64,000 nucleotides of DNA, taken from NCBI RefSeq assembly GCF_020010905.1, contig NZ_JAGJBY010000001.1:4484001-4548000 (forward strand), read 5' to 3'. A program made the translations under genes and the position numbers. The notes under the pieces were generated by a model, which saw only the letters and a list, made by a program, of their open reading frames with translations, made no database searches and was not told the origin of the DNA. Positions 6,891 to 15,197 of this stretch are shown in pieces. The DNA comes from Streptomyces acidiscabies (GTDB lineage Bacteria > Actinomycetota > Actinomycetes > Streptomycetales > Streptomycetaceae). The number at the start of each line of letters is the position of its first letter. The stretch's first letter is position 1.

Positions 6891-8156
6891 ATGAGCCGCC
6901 GCGCGGTGATCACCGGCATCGGGGTGGTGGCCCCGCAGGGCATCGGCACCAAGTCCTTCTGGCAGCTGATCTCCGAAGGGCGCACCGCCACCCGCACCAT
7001 CTCGCTGTTCGACGCCTCGGCGTTCCGCTCCCGGATCGCCGCCGAGTGCGACTTCGACGCCGCCGCCCACGGACTCACCCCCCAGCAGACCCGGCGCATG
7101 GACCGCGCCGCCCAGTTCGCGCTGGTCGCCGCCCGCGAGGCGGTCGCCGGGAGCGGCCTGGAGAGCGACCGGCTCGACCCGCACCGCACCGGCGTGACCG
7201 TCGGCACCGCCGTCGGCTGCACCATGAGCCTCGACACCGAGTACCGGGTCGTCAGCGACGGCGGCGAGCGGTGGGCCGTCGACCACACCTACGCCGTCCC
7301 CCACCTCTACGACTACATGGTCCCCAGCTCCATCTCCGCCGAGGTCGCCTGGGACGTCGGCGCGCAGGGCCCGGTGACCGTCGTCTCCACCGGCTGCACC
7401 TCCGGCCTGGACTCCGTCGGGCACGCCGTCTCCCTGATCCGCGAGGGCGCCGCCGACGTGATGATCGCCGGCTCCACCGAGGCGCCGATCTCCCCCATCA
7501 CCGTCGCCTGCTTCGACGCGATCAAGGCGACCTCGCCCCGCAACGACGACCCCGAGCACGCCTCCCGCCCCTTCGACCGCAGCCGCAACGGCTTCGTCCT
7601 CGGCGAGGGCTGCGCCTTCTTCGTCATCGAGTCCCTGGACCACGCCCTGGCGCGCGGCGCGCACATCCACGCCGAGATCACCGGCTTCGCCTCCCGCTGC
7701 AACGCGTACCACATGACCGGGCTGCGCCCCGACGGCAAGGAGATGGCCGAGGCGATCCGGCTCGCCCTCGACGAGGCGCGCACCGACCCGACCGCCGTCG
7801 ACTACATCAACGCGCACGGCTCCGGCACCAAGCAGAACGACCGCCACGAGACCGCCGCGTTCAAACGGGCCCTCGGCGCGCACGCCCACGCGACCCCGGT
7901 CAGCTCCATCAAGTCGATGATCGGCCACTCGCTGGGCGCCATCGGCTCCCTGGAGATCGCCGCCTCCGTCCTCGCCATCGAGAACGGCCTGGTCCCGCCG
8001 ACGGCCAACCTCCACGAACCCGACCCCGAGTGCGACCTCGACTACACCCCGCTCACCGCCCGCGAACGCCGCATCGACACGGTCCTCACGGTCGGCAGCG
8101 GCTTCGGCGGGTTCCAGAGCGCGATGGTCCTGGCCCGGCCGAAGGAGGCAGCGTGA
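6891..8156 (+). CDS. Type II polyketide ketosynthase alpha (KS-alpha)
   Basis: Condensing subunit of the minimal aromatic polyketide synthase, 421 residues. The catalytic triad is complete: Cys169 in VVSTGCTSGLDS, His309 in YINAHGSGTKQND and His346 in SMIGHSLGAIGS. The sequence STEAPISPITVACFDAIKATSPRND is typical of aromatic rather than fatty-acid KS-II proteins. It pairs with the KS-beta encoded 100 bp downstream to build a poly-beta-ketone chain on an acyl carrier protein from malonyl units. The ATG at 6891 is preceded by AGGAG (6880-6884). The 100-bp gap to KS-beta is longer than the usual overlap of these two genes. Confidence 0.96.
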   Translation: MSRRAVITGIGVVAPQGIGTKSFWQLISEGRTATRTISLFDASAFRSRIAAECDFDAAAHGLTPQQTRRMDRAAQFALVAAREAVAGSGLESDRLDPHRTGVTVGTAVGCTMSLDTEYRVVSDGGERWAVDHTYAVPHLYDYMVPSSISAEVAWDVGAQGPVTVVSTGCTSGLDSVGHAVSLIREGAADVMIAGSTEAPISPITVACFDAIKATSPRNDDPEHASRPFDRSRNGFVLGEGCAFFVIESLDHALARGAHIHAEITGFASRCNAYHMTGLRPDGKEMAEAIRLALDEARTDPTAVDYINAHGSGTKQNDRHETAAFKRALGAHAHATPVSSIKSMIGHSLGAIGSLEIAASVLAIENGLVPPTANLHEPDPECDLDYTPLTARERRIDTVLTVGSGFGGFQSAMVLARPKEAA

Positions 8157-8256
8157 GTACGAGGATGTCTGCACGGTTCGCAGGCGGCGGGAGGGGTACG
8201 GCGACGCCGACCCGGCCCGGAGGAGCCCGCACGCCGGCCCGGCTCGGGGAGGTGGC

Positions 8257-9531
8257 ATGAGCACCGCACCCCTTGCCGCCGCAGCCGTCACCGGGACCGT
8301 CCCGGGAGCCCGGTCCACCACCGCCGTCGTCACCGGCCTCGGCATCGCCGCCCCCAACGGCCTCGGCCGGGAGGCATGGTGGCGAGCCAGTCTCGACGGC
8401 GTCTCCGGGATCGCCCCCGTCCAGCGGTTCGACCCGGCCACGTACCCCGCCCACCTCGCCGGAGAGGTACCGGACTTCGACGCCGCCGAGCGCATCCCGA
8501 GCCGCCTCCTGCCGCAGACCGACCACATGACCCGGCTCGCCCTGGTCGCCGCCGAGGAGGCCCTCGCCGACAGCGGCGTCGACCCGGCCGAACTGCCCGA
8601 GTACGCGGCCGGCGTGATCACCGCCAGCTCCGCCGGAGGCTTCGAGTTCGGCCAGCGCGAACTCGCCGCCCTGTGGCGCGACGGCGGCTCGCACGTCAGC
8701 GCGTACCAGTCGTTCGCCTGGTTCTACGCCGTCAACACCGGCCAGATCTCCATCCGGCACGGCCTGCGCGGACCCAGCGGCGTCGTCGTCTCCGAACAGG
8801 CGGGCGGCATCGACGCCGTCGCCCAGGCCCGCCGCCAACTGCGCTCCGGCGTCACCCTGCTGGTCTCCGGCGGCGTCGACGGCTCCCTGTGCCCCTGGGG
8901 CTGGACCGGCCAGCTCGCCACCCGCCGGATCAGCGCACGCAGCGACCTCCGCCGCGCCTACCTCCCCTTCGACCGGGACGCCTGCGGCTACGTCCCCGGC
9001 GAGGGCGGCGCCCTGCTGATCCTGGAGGACGCCGACGCCGCCCGCGCCCGGGGCGCCCGGCCCTACGGCACGGTCGCCGGATACGCGGCCACCTTCGACC
9101 CCCGGCCCGGCACCGGCGGCGAACCGGGCCTGCGCCGCGCCGCCGAACAGGCCCTCGCCGACGCGGGCCTGAGCGCCGGTGCCGTCGACGTCGTCTTCGC
9201 CGACGCGGCCGGCGTCCCCGACCTCGACCGCGCCGAGGCCGAGGCCCTGCGCGCGCTGTTCGGGCCGTACGGCGTCCCGGTCACCGCCCCGAAGACCATG
9301 ACGGGACGCCTGTACGCGGGCGGCGGCGCCCTCGACCTCGCCTGGGCGTTCATGGCCCTGCGCGAGGGCGTGATCCCCCCGACCGTGCACACCGCCGACG
9401 TCCCCGCCCACTACCAGCTCGACCTGGTCGTCGCGAGGCCGCGCCGCACCCGGCTGCGGACCGCGCTCGTCCTGGCCCGCGGCTACGGCGGGTTCAACGC
9501 GGCGATGGTGCTGCGCGCGGCGGAGGCGTGA
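8257..9531 (+). CDS. Type II polyketide chain-length factor (KS-beta)
   Basis: Partner of KS-alpha, 424 residues. The active-site cysteine is replaced by glutamine (VVSEQAGGIDAV, Gln181), the defining feature of KS-beta/CLF proteins, which decarboxylate malonyl-ACP and gate chain length. Residues 1-20 form a low-complexity extension before TTAVVTGLGIAAPNGLG. The ATG at 8257 has GGGGAGG closely upstream. The following gene starts only 4 bases after the stop and encodes a phosphotransferase-like protein rather than the expected ACP. Chain length cannot be read with confidence from sequence alone. Confidence 0.95.
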   Translation: MSTAPLAAAAVTGTVPGARSTTAVVTGLGIAAPNGLGREAWWRASLDGVSGIAPVQRFDPATYPAHLAGEVPDFDAAERIPSRLLPQTDHMTRLALVAAEEALADSGVDPAELPEYAAGVITASSAGGFEFGQRELAALWRDGGSHVSAYQSFAWFYAVNTGQISIRHGLRGPSGVVVSEQAGGIDAVAQARRQLRSGVTLLVSGGVDGSLCPWGWTGQLATRRISARSDLRRAYLPFDRDACGYVPGEGGALLILEDADAARARGARPYGTVAGYAATFDPRPGTGGEPGLRRAAEQALADAGLSAGAVDVVFADAAGVPDLDRAEAEALRALFGPYGVPVTAPKTMTGRLYAGGGALDLAWAFMALREGVIPPTVHTADVPAHYQLDLVVARPRRTRLRTALVLARGYGGFNAAMVLRAAEA

Positions 9532-9535
9532 CGCG

Positions 9536-10576
9536 ATGCCCGAGCCGGTCACCCTGCACCGCGACACCCCGGACACCGTACGGCGGCTGACGGCCTGGTT
9601 CGCCGCCCGCCTGCCCGGCGCCACCGGCCTCACCGTGTCCGGCCTGGACACCCCGGCCGGCGCCGGCTTCACCAACGAGACCCTGACGCTCGACCTGACC
9701 TGGCGGGACCCGCCGGGCACCCGCTCGGTCGTCCTGCGGATCGCGCCCACCCGCCACCAGGTGCACCCCGACAGCCGGTTCGCCGCCCAGGTACGCCTCC
9801 AGCGCATCCTCGCCGACGCCACCGACCTGCCCGTACCGCCCGTCCTGTGGCACGAGGAGGACCCCTCGGTCCTCGGCGCCCCGTTCATGATCATGGAACG
9901 GGCGTACGGCGAGGTCCCCGCCGACGTCCCCTCGTACCACCGCTCCGGCTGGGTCGCCGACCTCGCCCCGGCCGGGCGTGCCGCCCTCTGGGACGCCGGG
10001 CTCGGCATCCTGGCCCGGCTGCACGCCCTCGACCCCGGCCGGCTCGGCCTCGGCTTCCTCACGGACGGCGACCCGCGCCCGTACCTCCACCGCCAACTTG
10101 ACCACTACGAACGCCACTTCACCTTCTACGCCCCGCACGAACCGCCCGTGGCGCGCCGCGCCCTGGCCTGGCTGCGTGCCAACCTGCCGCCCGAGCCGGG
10201 ACCCGTACGGCCGCTGTGGGGGGACGCCCGGCTCGGCAACCTCCTCTTCCAGGGGCTCACGCCCTCCGCCGTACTCGACTGGGACCTGGCCGACCTCGGC
10301 CCGCCCGAGAGCGACGTCGCCTGGTTCCTCCACCTCGACCGGCACCTCAGCGAGGGCATCGGCGTACCCCGGCTGGCCGGGCTGCCGGACCGGGCGGCGA
10401 CCGTACGCCGCTACGAGCGGCTCACCGGCACCCGGCTGCTCCACCTGGAGTACCACGAGGTGTTCGCGGCGCTGCGCTTCTGCCTCATCACCGCCCGGGT
10501 GACCGGACTGCTCGGCGGCGGCATCCCGCTGCACGACAACGCGACCCGGCTGCTGGAGCGCGTGCTCGCGTCCTGA
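9536..10576 (+). CDS. APH/choline-kinase-like phosphotransferase family protein
   Basis: Protein-kinase-like fold of the aminoglycoside phosphotransferase (APH) superfamily, 346 residues. The catalytic loop reads LWGDARLGNLLF (Asp230, Asn235), keeping Asp and Asn but with Trp in place of the usual His of HGD. The metal-binding motif VLDWDLADLGPPESD (Asp248/Asp250) is present. FTNETLTLDL near residue 45-55 matches the nucleotide-binding strand region of the family. It starts 4 bases after KS-beta. APH-like proteins occasionally occur in secondary-metabolite clusters, possibly for phosphorylating an intermediate before dehydration or for self-resistance; both are inference. Position in the ACP slot of the minimal PKS makes it notable. 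Confidence 0.85.
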   Translation: MPEPVTLHRDTPDTVRRLTAWFAARLPGATGLTVSGLDTPAGAGFTNETLTLDLTWRDPPGTRSVVLRIAPTRHQVHPDSRFAAQVRLQRILADATDLPVPPVLWHEEDPSVLGAPFMIMERAYGEVPADVPSYHRSGWVADLAPAGRAALWDAGLGILARLHALDPGRLGLGFLTDGDPRPYLHRQLDHYERHFTFYAPHEPPVARRALAWLRANLPPEPGPVRPLWGDARLGNLLFQGLTPSAVLDWDLADLGPPESDVAWFLHLDRHLSEGIGVPRLAGLPDRAATVRRYERLTGTRLLHLEYHEVFAALRFCLITARVTGLLGGGIPLHDNATRLLERVLAS

Positions 10577-10602
10577 CCCGAACCGCACCGAAGGAGGGCA
10601 CC

Positions 10603-11121
10603 ATGCCCGTCCGCACCACGGACCCGATCGACGCCACCGTCTTCCGGGACGCCTTCGCCGCCCTGCCCGCACCGGTCGCGGTGATCACCACCACCGACGA
10701 CCGGGGCATCCCCAAGGGGCTCACCAGCACCGCCGTGAGCGCCGTGTCGATGGACCCGCCGCTGCTGCTGGTCTGCGTCGACAAGTCCTCCCGCACCCTG
10801 CCCGCGCTCCTCGGCTCGGCCGGCTTCGTCGTCAACTTCCTCGCCGAGGAGGCCGAACACGTCTCCCGGCAGTTCGCCTCGAAGACCGCCGACAAGTTCG
10901 CGGGAGTCACCCACCGCCCCTCGGCGCGGGCCGGGCACGCGCCCGTCCTGCACGCCGACTCCGTCGCCCACCTGGAGTGCGCCACCGAGTCCCGGATCGA
11001 GGCCGGGGACCACTGGATCCTCCTCGGCCGGGTCCTGGGCGGCGAGGCCCACGACCGGGGCGCCCTGCTCTACCACCGCCGCTCGTACCTGAAGCTTCTT
11101 CCCGAGAGGACCGCGTCGTGA
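10603..11121 (+). CDS. Flavin reductase (FMN-binding split-barrel)
   Basis: HpaC/RutF-like flavin:NAD(P)H reductase of 172 residues. Typical elements are FRDAFAALPAPVAVITTTDD, GLTSTAVSAVSMDPPLLLVCVD and FVVNFLAEEAEHVSRQFA. The C-terminal YHRRSYLKL ends the split barrel. The ATG at 10603 has AAGGAGGG 5 bases upstream, one of the strongest ribosome sites in the region. It overlaps the next LLM oxidase by GTGA, which makes it the most likely supplier of reduced FMN for that enzyme and perhaps for those at 496 and 4875 (inference from context). Confidence 0.92.
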   Translation: MPVRTTDPIDATVFRDAFAALPAPVAVITTTDDRGIPKGLTSTAVSAVSMDPPLLLVCVDKSSRTLPALLGSAGFVVNFLAEEAEHVSRQFASKTADKFAGVTHRPSARAGHAPVLHADSVAHLECATESRIEAGDHWILLGRVLGGEAHDRGALLYHRRSYLKLLPERTAS

Positions 11122-12173
11122 AATTCGGCATCAATCTCTTCCCCACCGTCGGCCCCGACGACAAGAGCGCGGTCCGCTACTTCGAGGAGGCCCTCGCCCT
11201 CGCGGAGCGCGCCGAACAGCTCGGCTACCACCACGTGAAGACCGTCGAGCACTACTTCTCCGCGTACGGCGGCTACAGCCCCGACCCGGTCACCTTCCTC
11301 GCCGCTGCCGCCGCCCGCACCGAGCGCGTCCGGCTCATCACCGGCGCCGTCCTGCCCGCGTTCAGCCACCCCGTCAAGCTGGCCGGCAAGCTCGCCATGC
11401 TGGACCACCTCTCCCACGGCCGCCTCGACGTCGGCTTCGGCCGGGGCTTCCTGCCGGAGGAGTTCTGGGCGTACGAGGTCCCGATGGACGAGAGCAAGGC
11501 ACGCTTCGCCGAAGGGGTACGGGCGTGTCAGCAGCTGTGGACCGAGGGGGAGACCACCTTCGAGGGCCGCTTCCACTCCTTCGGCCCGGTCACCCTGCTG
11601 CCGCGTCCCTTCCAGTCCCCGCACCCCCGGGTCCTGGTCGCCACCGCCATCACCCCCGAGTCCGGCGAGGCCGCCGGCCGGGACGGGTACGGCGTGATGA
11701 TGGTCCCGTCCATCAACAAGCAGGAAAAGCTCCAGGAGATGCTCGCCCGCTACCGCGACACCCGCACCGAGGCCGGTCTCGCCTCGACCGACGAGGACGT
11801 CCACTTCAGCTACAACTGCTACCTCGCCGAGGACCGGGACAAGGCGCACCGCCTCGGACAGCTCTACTCCGAGCGCAACCACCAGGTGATGGCCGCGGCG
11901 GTCGCCTCCTGGTCGCACACGCGCAGCGCCGACTACGCCGGGTACGAGCGGATCGTGGCCCGGGTCAACAGCAGCGACTTCGGCAAGCAACTGAGGGACA
12001 ACAAGGTCCTCGTGGGCGACCCGCAGGAGGTCGCCGACCGCGTGGACCTCATCCGCGAGCTGTACGGGGAGGCCACCATCAGCCTCCAGATCGTCTCCGG
12101 GAACATGCCGTTCGAGGAGTCCGTCCGAACCCTCGAACTCTTCGCCGAACACGTCCTGCCCCGCTTCTCATGA
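11118..12173 (+). CDS. LLM-class flavin-dependent monooxygenase
   Basis: Second plus-strand luciferase-like monooxygenase, 351 residues, translationally coupled to the flavin reductase by GTGA. It shares with the oxidase at 4875 the blocks KFGINLFPTVG, EHYFSAYGGYSPDPVTFLAA, HPVKLAGKLAMLD and RLDVGFGRGFLPEEF. Only about half of the positions agree by eye, so the two enzymes probably act at different steps. Reduced flavin and oxygen would be used to hydroxylate, epoxidise or cleave the polyketide ring system. The GTG start is fixed by the overlap and by alignment with its paralog. Confidence 0.88.
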   Translation: MKFGINLFPTVGPDDKSAVRYFEEALALAERAEQLGYHHVKTVEHYFSAYGGYSPDPVTFLAAAAARTERVRLITGAVLPAFSHPVKLAGKLAMLDHLSHGRLDVGFGRGFLPEEFWAYEVPMDESKARFAEGVRACQQLWTEGETTFEGRFHSFGPVTLLPRPFQSPHPRVLVATAITPESGEAAGRDGYGVMMVPSINKQEKLQEMLARYRDTRTEAGLASTDEDVHFSYNCYLAEDRDKAHRLGQLYSERNHQVMAAAVASWSHTRSADYAGYERIVARVNSSDFGKQLRDNKVLVGDPQEVADRVDLIRELYGEATISLQIVSGNMPFEESVRTLELFAEHVLPRFS

Positions 12174-12301
12174 GGGCCCTCGGCATGGGCGACCTCGTCC
12201 AGTGGGGGCTCGTCCAGGGCCTCGTCCAGCGCGGGCTGATGTACGAGCCCTTGCCGCAGTACGGACACGGATTCGGATACGACGACGAAGGGGAGGGCGA
12301 C

Positions 12302-13048
12302 GTGCCCACCACGAGGCTGGCCGGCCGCAGGGCCGTGGTCACCGGCGGCACCAAAGGGCTCGGCAGGGCCATCACCCAGGCGTTCCTGCGCGAGGGCTGC
12401 GACGTCGTCGCGGCGGCCCGCAGCGCCGACCACGCGGAGTGGGAGCTGGCCTTCGGGCCCGGCAAGTACCACTTCCACCCCGTCGACGTGCAGGACCGGG
12501 CCTCCGTCGACACGCTCATGGCGTACGCCGACACCCAGCTCGGCGGCATCGACATCGTCGTCGCCAACGCGGGCGTCAGCCGGCCCGGCCCCGCCGCGAC
12601 CCTTCCGGAGGACGCCTGGGACGAGGTCATCGGCACGAACCTCACGGGCGTCTTCCGCTGCGTCCAGTCGGCCGTCCCCTACCTGGTGCACAGCGACCAC
12701 GCCCGCGTCATCACCATGTCCTCGGCCCTCGCCGGCCAGGTCACCCCCGGCGCGTCGGTCTACAGCTCCTCCAAGGCCGCCGTCGAGGCCTTCACCCGCG
12801 TCTGCGCCGCCGAACTCGCGCCCCGGGGCATCACCGTCAACTGCCTCTCCCCGGGGCTCATCGACGCCGGCATGGGCAGCCTCCTGCCGAGCAACGAGAA
12901 GATCTGGCCGCACTACGAGGCGAAGCTCGCGATGGGGCGGATGGGCAGGCCGGAGGAGGTGGCGGACGCGGCGGTGTTCCTGGCGGGGGCGGAGAGCCGG
13001 TACGTGAACGGGCATGTGCTGGAGGTGAGCGGGGGGCTGCGGTGGTGA
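12302..13048 (+). CDS. SDR-family ketoreductase
   Basis: Classical short-chain dehydrogenase/reductase of 248 residues. It has the NADP-binding TGGTKGLG (residues 14-21), NAG at 89-91, catalytic Ser in TMSSALAG and the Tyr154-xxx-Lys158 pair in YSSSK. The GTG at 12302 is preferred because AAGGGGAGGG lies 5 bases upstream and gives normal SDR length. An in-frame ATG at 12170, overlapping the previous stop by ATGA, would add a 44-residue extension rich in Gly, Leu and Gln and cannot be excluded. It is the last recognisable gene of the polyketide arm and probably reduces a keto group of the polyketide (often C-9 in such pathways). Confidence 0.88.
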   Translation: MPTTRLAGRRAVVTGGTKGLGRAITQAFLREGCDVVAAARSADHAEWELAFGPGKYHFHPVDVQDRASVDTLMAYADTQLGGIDIVVANAGVSRPGPAATLPEDAWDEVIGTNLTGVFRCVQSAVPYLVHSDHARVITMSSALAGQVTPGASVYSSSKAAVEAFTRVCAAELAPRGITVNCLSPGLIDAGMGSLLPSNEKIWPHYEAKLAMGRMGRPEEVADAAVFLAGAESRYVNGHVLEVSGGLRW

Positions 13049-13144
13049 AGGGGGCTCCTCGCCGGCCGGCAGGGGTGTCCCTGCCGGTCATCCCTTTGTC
13101 AACGTCCCTGTGCGCAGCCGCAGTTCTCGGTAGGCTCCCTCGGC

Positions 13145-14269
13145 GTGGTGGAGAAGATCCGTCTCGCGGACGTCGAGCACGTACCGCCGGACGACCTGGT
13201 GTCCCTGATCAGCGACCGGTTCGACAACCTGGTCACCGTCGCGGTGGCGGAGGCCGTCAGCGGGTACGTCCCGCAGCGCACCCGCCGCCTGCTGCGCGGG
13301 CCGGAGTGGCGGCAGGACTGGCAGGACGCGCTGCTGTGCGCAGACGGGGAACTCCAGGTCGCGACGGAACGGATGCGCTACACCGGCGACCCGAGACTGG
13401 GCACGACCGAACGCCGACTGCGCCGGGTGCGGGTGCGCCGCAACGAGGCGAGCGTGCTGGTGAAGCAGTTGCGCCGGCACGACTTCCACAACAGCGTCGA
13501 GCGCAGGACGGGCACCGACTCCCGCCTCACCGCGCAGGGTTGGCTGCGGGTCGCGTTCCCGCAGGAGTACGCCGCTCTCCTCACCGGGGAGCGGGCGCGG
13601 CTGAACGTCGCCGAGGCCGCCGGGGAACCCTCGTTCCGCGACGTCCACGAGCAGATCGCGTACGCCTGCGCCCACGGCTGGCTCACCGCGCCCCGCACCC
13701 CCGAGGTCGAGGGGCTGCTGGCCGCCGCCGACACCGTCGTACGCGACACGGCGGCCGAGGACGCCAAGGACCAGGAGGGGCGCAACACCGCGCTGCGGCA
13801 TCCGCTGGTGCTCGGGCGGTGGGAGAACGCGCTGCGCGAACTGGGCCGGACGACGGCGGTGCGGGCCCGCGCCGAGACGCCGCACGCGCTCGGCGTCCTG
13901 CCGGACGACTTCTACACGCTGCCGGGCCCGGAGGCGACCGGCGTCCTCAACGCCCGCCGCTTCCTCGCCGCCGTCCAGCAACGGCGCCTGGAGTACAAGC
14001 GGTACGTCCGTCAGCTCACCCAGGTGCTGCGCGAGCGGGCCCGCGAGAACCCGTACGTCCTGGCGGCGGCCGAGGCGAAGGCGGGCGCCTCCGCGCTCCT
14101 CGTCGAGCGATACCCCGGGGAGTACGCCTACGTCCTCGGCGCGCTGCGCCCCTTCGAGGAGCGGGACGGCGTCCTGCCCGAGGAGCTGGTCTCCAGCCCC
14201 CGGCGGGCCGAGCTGAAGCGGGAGGTCTTGACGGCGCTGGCGGACGGGAGTTGGGCGTCGGAGGGGTGA
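13145..14269 (+). CDS. Unrecognised protein, 374 residues
   Basis: I do not recognise a family. The sequence is charged, rich in Arg and Glu, with no signal peptide or membrane segment, and reads as a mostly helical cytoplasmic protein. Visible features are QRTRRLLRGPEWRQDWQDALL near residues 45-65, RRLRRVRVRRNEASVLVKQLRRHDFHN near 95-120 and EYKRYVRQLTQVLRERARENPYVLAAAEAK near 285-315, which could be helical surfaces binding nucleic acid or protein. The start may be GTG 13145 or the adjacent GTG 13148. The gene lies 96 bp after the ketoreductase and 79 bp before the small-peptide gene, so it may mark the border between the polyketide cluster and the next operon or belong to that operon. Confidence 0.65.
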   Translation: MVEKIRLADVEHVPPDDLVSLISDRFDNLVTVAVAEAVSGYVPQRTRRLLRGPEWRQDWQDALLCADGELQVATERMRYTGDPRLGTTERRLRRVRVRRNEASVLVKQLRRHDFHNSVERRTGTDSRLTAQGWLRVAFPQEYAALLTGERARLNVAEAAGEPSFRDVHEQIAYACAHGWLTAPRTPEVEGLLAAADTVVRDTAAEDAKDQEGRNTALRHPLVLGRWENALRELGRTTAVRARAETPHALGVLPDDFYTLPGPEATGVLNARRFLAAVQQRRLEYKRYVRQLTQVLRERARENPYVLAAAEAKAGASALLVERYPGEYAYVLGALRPFEERDGVLPEELVSSPRRAELKREVLTALADGSWASEG

Positions 14270-14348
14270 ACTTCGATGGTCAACTTGCGGTGTTTTGTCC
14301 GGAATATAGGCTTTGGGATGTCACCCCTTCTCACAGGAGTTGATTTCC

Positions 14349-14528
14349 ATGGGCATGGAACGCACGTTGCCGACCGAACTCACCGTCCAGGTGGACCACC
14401 TGATCGACGCACCCGAACAGGAAGGCGTCTATCAGGACAGCGCCGAATGCGCGGCCCTCCTGCTCGTCGGCGCCGCGCTGCTGCTCTCGCCGCCGACCCC
14501 GCGTCCGACGAAGCCGGCGAAGAGCTAG
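14349..14528 (+). CDS. 59-residue peptide, possible RiPP precursor or small membrane-interacting peptide
   Basis: Small gene with AGGAG at 14334-14338 and ATG at 14349 (a second ATG two codons later is possible). Residues 1-34 are polar and acidic (MGMERTLPTELTVQVDHL, then DAPEQEGVYQDSAE). A single Cys (about residue 35) precedes a hydrophobic stretch AALLLVGAALLL, and the tail SPPTPRPTKPAKS is proline- and lysine-rich. The leader-then-core layout resembles ribosomal peptide precursors, but no known core motif is seen. Upstream at about 14284-14311 is an unusually AT-rich segment with a possible promoter (TTGCGG, 16 bases, TAGGCT). It is the first gene of the five-gene operon ending at 17930. 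It could alternatively be a small regulatory or membrane peptide. Confidence 0.6.
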   Translation: MGMERTLPTELTVQVDHLIDAPEQEGVYQDSAECAALLLVGAALLLSPPTPRPTKPAKS

Positions 14529-14540
14529 AGGAGAGCCGCG

Positions 14541-15197
14541 TTGGCTGAGCTGCACACCGCTGTGGCCGACGCGGCGACCGGGGTCATCCTCGCCTTGCGC
14601 GAGGGTGACCCTTACGCCGTGTCCCGCGTCCTGCGCCCCGAAGACCCCCTCACCCCGGCCGCCGTCCGGGTCCTCGGCGCGGACGTCCTCGTGCCGTACG
14701 CCGTGAGCGGCCACGCCGCCGACGGCGACGTACCCCTCGTACGACAGGCCCTCGCCGCCTACCCGCCGACGGCGGGCTCCGCCGTGTCCGCGTGGAGCCA
14801 CCACGGGCTGGCCGAGTCGGCGCGCACCCTGCTGCCCGGGTCCTGGCCCGCCGCCGGGGACCCCGACACCGGCTGGACCGAGCACGAGCCCTGGCCCCGC
14901 CTCTCCCACCAGGTCTCCCAGCTCGCCGCCCTCGCCGTGCCCGGACTCGCGCCCGGCTTGGAGGAGCGGCTCGCCGGACGGACCGTCGACCTGTCGCGCG
15001 GGTTCGTCCGCGCCGTACGGCGGCGCGACTGGCTCCAGGCCGCCGGCGTCGGACGCTGGCTGGCCCGGCTGCCCGGCGTCCCCGACTCGCTGGGGCTCGC
15101 GGCGGGCCTCGTCTTCGTGGGCCGGTGGGGCGCGGCCGACCCCCGGGTCGTCCTCCAGGTGGAGGCGGCACGCCGGCTCTTCGGGACCGGTCGGTGA
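14541..15197 (+). CDS. Unrecognised protein, 218 residues, in peptide-associated operon
   Basis: No family recognised. The TTG start at 14541 has AGGAGAG upstream and lies 12 bases after the peptide gene. The protein has no obvious signal or membrane segment. It contains PPTAGSAVSAWSHHGLAESARTLLPG in the middle and RDWLQAAGVGRWLARLPGVPDSLGLAAGLVFVGRW towards the end, suggesting a helical fold. The stop overlaps the next start by GTGA, so its product is made together with the two paralogous proteins that follow. A role in handling or modifying the 59-residue peptide is a guess from context only. Confidence 0.62.
   Translation: MAELHTAVADAATGVILALREGDPYAVSRVLRPEDPLTPAAVRVLGADVLVPYAVSGHAADGDVPLVRQALAAYPPTAGSAVSAWSHHGLAESARTLLPGSWPAAGDPDTGWTEHEPWPRLSHQVSQLAALAVPGLAPGLEERLAGRTVDLSRGFVRAVRRRDWLQAAGVGRWLARLPGVPDSLGLAAGLVFVGRWGAADPRVVLQVEAARRLFGTGR

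Noticed and set aside
8154..8260. Short gene between KS-alpha and KS-beta
   Set aside because: Arg/Gly/Thr-rich frame of 35 codons with no ribosome site; too short for an ACP and no DSL serine motif.
12170..12301. Longer N-terminus of the SDR ketoreductase
   Set aside because: ATG 12170 overlaps the previous stop but adds a 44-residue extension outside the SDR fold; GTG 12302 has a better ribosome site. Kept as an alternative.
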